From NCBI GenBank assembly GCA_003500955.1, contig DNQP01000042.1:1-7575 (forward strand): a stretch of 7,575 bases of DNA, written 5' to 3'. Shown here piece after piece: positions 1 to 7,575 of the stretch; the first letter of the stretch is position 1; each line of letters starts with the position of its first letter. Under the pieces are notes generated by a model. It searched no databases and was not told where the DNA came from. It worked only from the letters and a program-made list of their open reading frames with translations. Made by a program: the position numbers and the translations under genes. Source of the DNA: Curvibacter sp. GTDB taxonomy: Bacteria > Pseudomonadota > Gammaproteobacteria > Burkholderiales > Burkholderiaceae_C.

Positions 1-3959
<3,959 letters not shown>

Positions 3960-4024
3960 GAGATCTCCGGGCTATTGAGGTCTTTGGCGACTGGCGCGCC
4001 GGGCATCACACCCAGCAGGCTTGG

Positions 4025-4044
4025 TGGTTGGCCGCTACCAACCA
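4025..4044 (-). other. small hairpin in the rpoB leader
   Basis: A perfect 7-bp inverted repeat (TGGTTGG at 4025-4031 and CCAACCA at 4038-4044) with a 6-nt loop lies about 65 nt upstream of the rpoB start. No T-run follows it on either strand, so it is not an obvious terminator. It may be an mRNA leader structure or chance. I see no recognised family. Confidence 0.35.
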
Positions 4045-4144
4045 ATGGCGGACGGCCGCGCATTGCACACGGCCCGAACCAAGGCGTCTTCTGCAGTCGG
4101 GTCAGAAAACACTCAAAAAGCTCCTCGCAAGGGGGTTTTTGGGT

Positions 4145-4159
4145 GCGCTCTGTAAGCGC
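4145..4159 (-). other. 5-bp hairpin directly after the main rplL-rpoB stem-loop
   Basis: GCGCT at 4145-4149 and AGCGC at 4155-4159 form a short GC-rich stem with a 5-nt loop. It sits 2-3 nt downstream of the larger stem-loop on the transcript. Tandem hairpins of this sort could protect the rplL 3' end or form a processing site, but a 5-bp stem is also easily found by chance. Confidence 0.3.
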
Positions 4160-4160
4160 C

Positions 4161-4195
4161 AAAGGCTGGAGGCCTTTTCAGACACTCCAGCCTTC
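4161..4195 (-). terminator. stem-loop after rplL; probable attenuator or mRNA processing site
   Basis: On the transcript AAGGCTGGAG (4194-4185) pairs perfectly with CTCCAGCCTT (4171-4162), giving 10 bp, plus one G-U pair at the base and a 13-nt loop. It begins 13 nt after the rplL stop. Only three U residues follow the 3' arm before GGCGC, so it looks like a weak or partial terminator. In E. coli the rplL-rpoB gap is known to contain a partial terminator and an RNase III site that lower rpoBC expression relative to the ribosomal protein genes; a similar role here is inferred from position and shape. Confidence 0.6.
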
Positions 4196-4208
4196 GAGCA
4201 GGACTGAA

Positions 4209-4589
<381 letters not shown>

Positions 4590-4637
4590 TTTGATTTCCT
4601 TCAGATTCCAATAAGTTGGTTAGCAGACTGCGCCGTT

Positions 4638-5138
4638 TCAGGCGGCAGCCGTTTCGCCTTTTTTCGCCGCCAGGGCACCCAGCACCACGGCGGTGCGGGA
4701 GATCGGCGACTTGAGCAAGCCACACAGCTGAGCCAGCAGCACTTCCTTGGAGGGAATGCTTGCGAGCTGCTTCACGCCGTTGACGTCCAGGGCCTTGCCG
4801 CCGTATGCACCGCCGCGAATCACCAGCTTGTCGTTGGTTTTCGCGAAATCGGCCACCACGCGAGCGGCGGCCACGGCATCGACGGAGAAGCCATAGATCA
4901 GCGGGCCGGTCATCTGCTCGGTCGCGACTTCAAACGGGCTGCCAGCCACAGCACGGCGGGCCAGGGTGTTCTTCAGAACACTCAGGCTCACACCCTGGCT
5001 GCGGGCGGTCGAGCGCAGTTTGGTCATGTCAGCGACCGTGATGCCGCGGTATTCCGCCATCACCAGCGTTTGAGCTCTAGCGGCGAGGCCGGTCACTTCG
5101 GTGATGACCGCTTCTTTCTCACTGCGATTCAGACTCAA
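4638..5138 (-). CDS. rplJ: 50S ribosomal protein L10, TTG start
   Basis: L10 anchors L12 dimers to the 50S subunit and, as the L10-L12 complex, represses its own mRNA in studied bacteria. The 166-residue product has the L10 N-terminal rRNA-binding domain with [15 protein letters not shown] (28-42) and KNTLARR (56-62). An Ala-rich C-terminal helical tail (about 135-166) would bind L12. The start is TTG at 5138: AAGGAG lies at 5151-5146 with a 7-nt spacer, an in-frame TAG lies two codons upstream, and the conserved opening [11 protein letters not shown] would be lost at the next in-frame ATG (codon 27). The stop is TGA. A 240-nt structured leader precedes it and rplL follows after 48 nt. Confidence 0.97.
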   Translation of the reverse strand: MSLNRSEKEAVITEVTGLAARAQTLVMAEYRGITVADMTKLRSTARSQGVSLSVLKNTLARRAVAGSPFEVATEQMTGPLIYGFSVDAVAAARVVADFAKTNDKLVIRGGAYGGKALDVNGVKQLASIPSKEVLLAQLCGLLKSPISRTAVVLGALAAKKGETAAA

Positions 5139-5145
5139 GGTCTAA

Positions 5146-5151
5146 CTCCTT
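5146..5151 (-). promoter_or_regulatory. Shine-Dalgarno that fixes the rplJ TTG start
   Basis: AAGGAG on the transcript, seven bases before the TTG codon at 5138. With the in-frame TAG at 5144-5142 it excludes an upstream start and supports TTG initiation. Confidence 0.85.
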
Positions 5152-5157
5152 CAAAAT

Positions 5158-5185
5158 GTGTTCCTCGGCCGAAGCCTGGGAACAC
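5158..5185 (-). promoter_or_regulatory. UUCG-capped hairpin just upstream of the rplJ ribosome binding site
   Basis: On the transcript GTGTTCC (5185-5179) pairs perfectly with GGAACAC (5164-5158). Inside, after a 2x2 internal loop (CA/GA), GGC and GCC close a TTCG tetraloop with a C-G pair, the classic very stable cUUCGg form. The 3' base of the stem is six nucleotides before the Shine-Dalgarno AAGGAG. No T-run follows, so it is not a terminator. It is probably the 3' part of the rplJ leader and may influence ribosome access; the role is inferred. Confidence 0.6.
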
Positions 5186-5240
5186 GCCTTTCTTGCAGCG
5201 ACCAACTGTTTTTGGAACGGGGTCCATCTGCAGCGGGATC

Positions 5241-5304
5241 GCCATCTACGCTGGCTTTCACTGATTAAGCACAGCAGAACTGTGCGCCAGCGGTCTTGGA
5301 TGGC
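5241..5304 (-). promoter_or_regulatory. L10 leader-type RNA element with kink-turn-like internal loop
   Basis: The rplJ leader folds as follows on the transcript. An outer stem GCCATC (5304-5299) pairs with GATGGC (5246-5241). An asymmetric internal loop CAAGAC / TA comes next. An inner stem CGCTGGC (5292-5286) pairs with GCCAGCG (5255-5249). Stacked on it is a hairpin GCACAG (5285-5280) / CTGTGC (5274-5269) with a 5-nt loop, leaving 13 unpaired bases (5268-5256) that include TTAATCAGTGAAA. The GA dinucleotides on both sides of the asymmetric loop fit a kink-turn, the known recognition motif of the L10-L12 complex in bacterial rplJ leaders. The position, about 100 nt before rplJ, also fits. 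Feedback repression of rplJ-rplL is inferred. Confidence 0.8.
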
Positions 5305-5306
5305 CC

Positions 5307-5326
5307 GACCGGTCTTGCAACCGGCC
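5307..5326 (-). other. accessory hairpin of the rplJ leader
   Basis: GGCCGGT (5326-5320) pairs with ACCGGTC (5313-5307), seven pairs including one G-U, around a 6-nt loop TGCAAG. It ends two bases before the outer stem of the kink-turn element and may stack on it. A further small GAAA-tetraloop hairpin (GCCG/CGGC, 5345-5356) lies just 5' of it. Together the rplA-rplJ gap is almost fully structured, and no clear promoter hexamers are visible in it. Confidence 0.5.
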
Positions 5327-5378
5327 GACCCACCACTCCGGGCAGCCGTTTCCGGCCACCCAAATCTCTCTTCCGCGA

Positions 5379-6074
5379 TTACGCCGAGATGGACTGGGTG
5401 TCGACACGGACACCGACACCCATCGTGGACGAAACCGCCACCTTGCGCAGGAACACGCCCTTGCTCGAAGCGGGCTTGGCCTTGTTCAGCGCATCGATCA
5501 GGGCCGCCAGATTGCCTTGCAGCTTGGCAGCGTCGAAGGAACGACGACCGATCGTGCTGTGCACGATACCGGCCTTGTCCACGCGGAACTGCACCTGACC
5601 AGCCTTGGCGTTCTTCACGGCCGTGGCCACGTCGGGGGTGACGGTGCCGACCTTGGGGTTGGGCATCAGACCACGGGGACCGAGCACCTGACCCAGAGTA
5701 CCGACCACACGCATCGCGTCGGGGGCGGCGATCACCACGTCGAAGGGCATGTCGCCAGCCTTCACGCGGGCAGCCAGATCGTCCATGCCGACCACGTCGG
5801 CGCCGGCGGCCTTGGCTTCCTCGGCCTTGGCGCCCTGGGCGAACACGGCCACGCGCTTGGTCTTGCCGGTGCCGTGCGGCAGCACGACGGCGCCACGCAC
5901 CACCTGGTCCGACTTCTTGGCATCGATGCCGAGCTGCACGGCCACGTCGATGGACTCATCGAACTTGGCGGTCGCGCACTCCTGAACGATCTTCAGCGCG
6001 TCGGTCAGGGGATACAGCTTGTTGCTGTCCACCTTGCCCTGCAGGGCCTTGGCTTTTTTGCTGAGCTTGGTCAT
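5379..6074 (-). CDS. rplA: 50S ribosomal protein L1
   Basis: L1 binds helices of 23S rRNA to form the mobile L1 stalk at the E site that helps release deacylated tRNA; in many bacteria it also represses the rplK-rplA mRNA. The 231-residue product has the family's normal length. It carries the signature [18 protein letters not shown] (127-144), and the usual lysine-rich start [11 protein letters not shown]. The start is ATG at 6074, immediately after the rplK TAA stop with no spacer; its Shine-Dalgarno GGAGG lies inside the last codons of rplK, about 8 nt upstream. This arrangement suggests translational coupling. The stop is TAA at 5381-5379, followed by the rplJ leader. Confidence 0.98.
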   Translation of the reverse strand: MTKLSKKAKALQGKVDSNKLYPLTDALKIVQECATAKFDESIDVAVQLGIDAKKSDQVVRGAVVLPHGTGKTKRVAVFAQGAKAEEAKAAGADVVGMDDLAARVKAGDMPFDVVIAAPDAMRVVGTLGQVLGPRGLMPNPKVGTVTPDVATAVKNAKAGQVQFRVDKAGIVHSTIGRRSFDAAKLQGNLAALIDALNKAKPASSKGVFLRKVAVSSTMGVGVRVDTQSISA

Positions 6075-6506
6075 TTACACGCCCTCCACATTCACGCCCA
6101 TGGAACGGGCAGAACCGGCGATGGTACGAACGGCAGCGTCCAGATCGGCGGCCGTCATGTCCTTCATCTTGGTCTTGGCGATTTCCTCGAGCTGGGCGCG
6201 GGTGATCTTGCCGACCTTGTCGGTGTGGGGCTTGGCCGAACCCTTGTCCAGCTTGATGGCCTTCTTGATCATCACGGTCGCCGGGGGCGTCTTGATGATG
6301 AAGGTGAAGCTCTTGTCCGCGAAGGCGGTGATCACCACCGGCAGCGGCAGACCGGGCTCGACGCCCTGGGTCTGGGCGTTGAACGCCTTGCAGAACTCCA
6401 TGATGTTCAGACCGCGCTGGCCCAGAGCGGGACCAATCGGCGGCGAGGGATTGGCCTTACCAGCCGGCACTTGCAGCTTGATAAAACCGACGATTTTTTT
6501 CGCCAT
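6075..6506 (-). CDS. rplK: 50S ribosomal protein L11
   Basis: L11 binds the GTPase-associated region of 23S rRNA at the stalk base and is needed for normal factor action and RelA-dependent stringent response. The 143-residue product has the usual length. It has the conserved N-terminal domain with [19 protein letters not shown] (14-32), including the proline-rich segment where thiostrepton binds, and the C-terminal rRNA-binding domain with [11 protein letters not shown] (100-110) and GSARSMGV (131-138). The start is ATG at 6506 with AAGGAG six bases upstream. It lies 174 nt after nusG and abuts rplA. The N-terminal lysines fit PrmA methylation known for the family. Confidence 0.98.
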   Translation of the reverse strand: MAKKIVGFIKLQVPAGKANPSPPIGPALGQRGLNIMEFCKAFNAQTQGVEPGLPLPVVITAFADKSFTFIIKTPPATVMIKKAIKLDKGSAKPHTDKVGKITRAQLEEIAKTKMKDMTAADLDAAVRTIAGSARSMGVNVEGV

Positions 6507-6530
6507 GCTTTACTCCTTGCGGGTTGTAAC

Positions 6531-6551
6531 GCCTCGGCCTGTGGCCTCGGC
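6531..6551. repeat. short direct repeat in the rplK leader
   Basis: GCCTCGGC occurs twice (6531-6538 and 6544-6551) with five bases between, about 25-45 nt upstream of the rplK start. It may be part of the rplK leader fold or simple GC-rich chance. No function can be assigned from the sequence alone. Confidence 0.35.
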
Positions 6552-6636
6552 TCCCCGGGGTTGACGACTCATCGAAACAACATCCGCGCCGAGTCGGGAA
6601 GCGCGAACTGAAAACCTGACAGCCCCTGATCAGTTG

Positions 6637-6672
6637 GGGTCAGAGCACATTGCCTTGCAAGTGGTCTGACCC
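6637..6672. repeat. REP-like inverted repeat between nusG and rplK
   Basis: GGGTCAGA (6637-6644) and TCTGACCC (6665-6672) form a perfect 8-bp inverted repeat. The 20 bases between also pair partly: CAC/GTG (6646-6648, 6661-6663) and TTGC/GCAA (6650-6653, 6657-6660) with a 3-nt loop, one mismatch and one bulged A. The whole element is thus a 36-base imperfect hairpin, eight bases after the nusG stop. Repeats with GGGTCAGA/TCTGACCC ends are, as I recall, common between genes in Burkholderiales and resemble REP elements moved by RAYT-type transposases; this link is an inference. No T-run follows on the transcript side, so it is not a standard terminator. Confidence 0.6.
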
Positions 6673-6680
6673 GCAAATCA

Positions 6681-7262
6681 TCAAGTTTTCTCGACCTGCG
6701 AGAACTCCAACTCCACCGGTGTCGAGCGGCCGAAGATCGTGACCGCCACGCGCACCTTGCTCTTTTCGTAGTTGACTTCCTCGACCGTGCCGTTGAAGTC
6801 GGTGAAGGGGCCTTCCTTGACGCGCACGTACTCGCCCACCTCGAACTCAACCTTGTGACGCGGCTTGTCTGAGCCTTCCTGCATCTGGTTGACGATCTTC
6901 ATGACCTCTTCTTCGGAGATCGGGGCCGGGCGGTTCTTGGCGCCACCCACGAAGCCCGTCACCTTGTTGGTGTGCTTCACCAGGTGCCAGGTGTCGTCGT
7001 CCATGACCATTTCCACCAGCACGTAGCCAGGGAAGAACTTGCGCTCGGTGGTGCGCTTCTGGCCGTTCTTGACCTCAACCACCTCTTCCATCGGCACCAG
7101 GATGCGGCCGAACTTGTCTTGCATGCCCGAACGGTTGATGCGCTCGATGATGTTGCGCTCGACCGCCTTCTCCATGCCGGAGTAGGCGTGCACCACGTAC
7201 CAGCGCAGGTCGGGGTTCTTCGGCTTGGCGTCTGCCGCGGAGGTATCCAGCACGTCAGTCAT
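6681..7262 (-). CDS. nusG: transcription elongation and antitermination factor NusG
   Basis: NusG binds the clamp of RNA polymerase through its NGN domain, reduces pausing, and links polymerase to Rho or the ribosome (S10) through its KOW domain. The 193-residue product shows an NGN domain (about 20-125, with [18 protein letters not shown] and FFPGYVLV at 76-83), a linker, and a KOW domain (about 140-193, with [21 protein letters not shown] around 143-163). A GTG codon lies directly before the chosen ATG at 7262. ATG is preferred because GGAGG (7272-7268) is then five bases away rather than two. It overlaps the secE stop by one base (TGATG), implying coupling. A polar tail of about 20 residues precedes the NGN domain. 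Confidence 0.98.
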   Translation of the reverse strand: MTDVLDTSAADAKPKNPDLRWYVVHAYSGMEKAVERNIIERINRSGMQDKFGRILVPMEEVVEVKNGQKRTTERKFFPGYVLVEMVMDDDTWHLVKHTNKVTGFVGGAKNRPAPISEEEVMKIVNQMQEGSDKPRHKVEFEVGEYVRVKEGPFTDFNGTVEEVNYEKSKVRVAVTIFGRSTPVELEFSQVEKT

Positions 7263-7575
7263 CACTTCCTCCAGCCCAGGATCAGGTCAAAGATCACCCA
7301 TTCGAGGGTCTTGTCGGTCAGCCACAGAAAGAGGGCCATGACCACCACAAACGCGAAGACATAGGCCGTCATCTGGACGGATTCCTTGCGCGTGGGCCAG
7401 ACCACCTTGCCGACTTCGCGCCAGGCGTCCCGGCCGAAGACCCACAGGTCGCGACCGGGCTGGGCCGAGAAGAACACGGCGACAGCTGCCACCACGCCTG
7501 CCAGCAAGGCACCCCATTGCGCCAGGGCACCCTGCTTGCCCAGCCAGTAGAAGGCCACCAGCCCCGCCAGCAGCA
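7262..7575 (-). CDS. secE: preprotein translocase subunit SecE, 5' end outside window
   Basis: SecE is the essential small clamp subunit of the SecYEG translocon in the inner membrane. The last 103 residues are visible. They show the end of a first hydrophobic segment ([12 protein letters not shown]), a second ([16 protein letters not shown]), the conserved cytoplasmic amphipathic stretch [15 protein letters not shown] and a third membrane helix ([16 protein letters not shown]), then LILGWRK and TGA. This is the three-helix E. coli-like form, usually about 125 residues. The GTG at 7558 could be read as a start, but the frame stays open upstream with hydrophobic codons that complete the first helix, so the gene most likely starts beyond 7575. 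The stop shares one base with the nusG ATG. Confidence 0.96.
   Translation of the reverse strand, partial: LLAGLVAFYWLGKQGALAQWGALLAGVVAAVAVFFSAQPGRDLWVFGRDAWREVGKVVWPTRKESVQMTAYVFAFVVVMALFLWLTDKTLEWVIFDLILGWRK
7268..7272 (-). promoter_or_regulatory. Shine-Dalgarno that decides the nusG start
   Basis: GGAGG on the transcript, within the last codons of secE. It is two bases before the GTG at 7265 and five before the ATG at 7262, which favours the ATG and a one-base overlap with secE. Confidence 0.75.

Noticed and set aside
5139..5378. A sigma-70 promoter for rplJ in the rplA-rplJ gap
   Set aside because: I could not find a -35/-10 pair with reasonable match and spacing. A promoter here is known in E. 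coli but is not supported by this sequence by eye.
5156..5641. Plus-strand open frames over the rplJ leader and the rplA 3' end
   Set aside because: Their composition is dominated by Arg, Pro, Ser and Cys, typical of out-of-frame high-GC DNA. The region is better explained as a structured leader.
5517..6611. A 364-codon plus-strand open frame antisense to rplA and rplK
   Set aside because: It has the same codon-register shadow cause and the same His/Gly/Leu-rich composition, and runs across two certain genes.
7263..7265. GTG one codon upstream as the nusG start
   Set aside because: It would be only two bases from GGAGG. The ATG at 7262 has better spacing and forms the common TGATG overlap.
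6972..7364. A plus-strand open frame antisense to nusG and secE
   Set aside because: It is a shadow of two well-supported genes, with no family resemblance.
7556..7558. GTG as the secE start
   Set aside because: It falls within the first membrane helix, and the frame remains open with hydrophobic codons to the window edge, so it is an internal valine codon.

Overview
This window is a core housekeeping locus, read entirely on the minus strand. In transcription order it holds the 3' part of secE, then nusG, rplK (L11), rplA (L1), rplJ (L10), rplL (L7/L12) and almost all of rpoB (RNA polymerase beta). This is the conserved bacterial secE-nusG-rplKAJL-rpoBC arrangement; rpoC would lie beyond base 1. 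High GC, strong avoidance of A/T-ending Leu and Ser codons, and protein sequences close to those I remember from Acidovorax-like bacteria point to a betaproteobacterium of the order Burkholderiales, most likely family Comamonadaceae. The genus cannot be fixed from the window alone.

Layout from right to left (5' to 3' of the transcript): secE (7575-7262, 5' end outside the window) overlaps nusG (7262-6681) by one base. A 174-nt gap with a REP-like inverted repeat follows. rplK (6506-6075) and rplA (6074-5379) abut with no spacer. A 240-nt leader follows that folds into the L10-leader type of structure with a kink-turn-like internal loop, plus a UUCG-capped hairpin just before the ribosome binding site. 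rplJ (5138-4638) starts with TTG. rplL (4589-4209) follows after 48 nt. A 249-nt gap carries a 10-bp perfect hairpin just after rplL, in the position of the known rplL-rpoB attenuator or processing region. rpoB (3959-1) is open to the window edge and lacks about its last 50 residues.

The genes supply the translocase subunit SecE, the elongation factor NusG that binds RNA polymerase, the L1 and L11/L10/L12 stalk proteins of the 50S subunit, and the beta subunit of RNA polymerase. The leader upstream of rplJ is where L10-L12 feedback would act, and the hairpin after rplL is where polymerase expression could be set apart from ribosomal protein expression.

I found no phage, transposase gene, CRISPR array, tRNA, rRNA or sign of a new multi-gene system. 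The points worth a second look are regulatory RNA structures, a non-ATG start and one REP-like repeat. The very long plus-strand open frames are antisense shadows.
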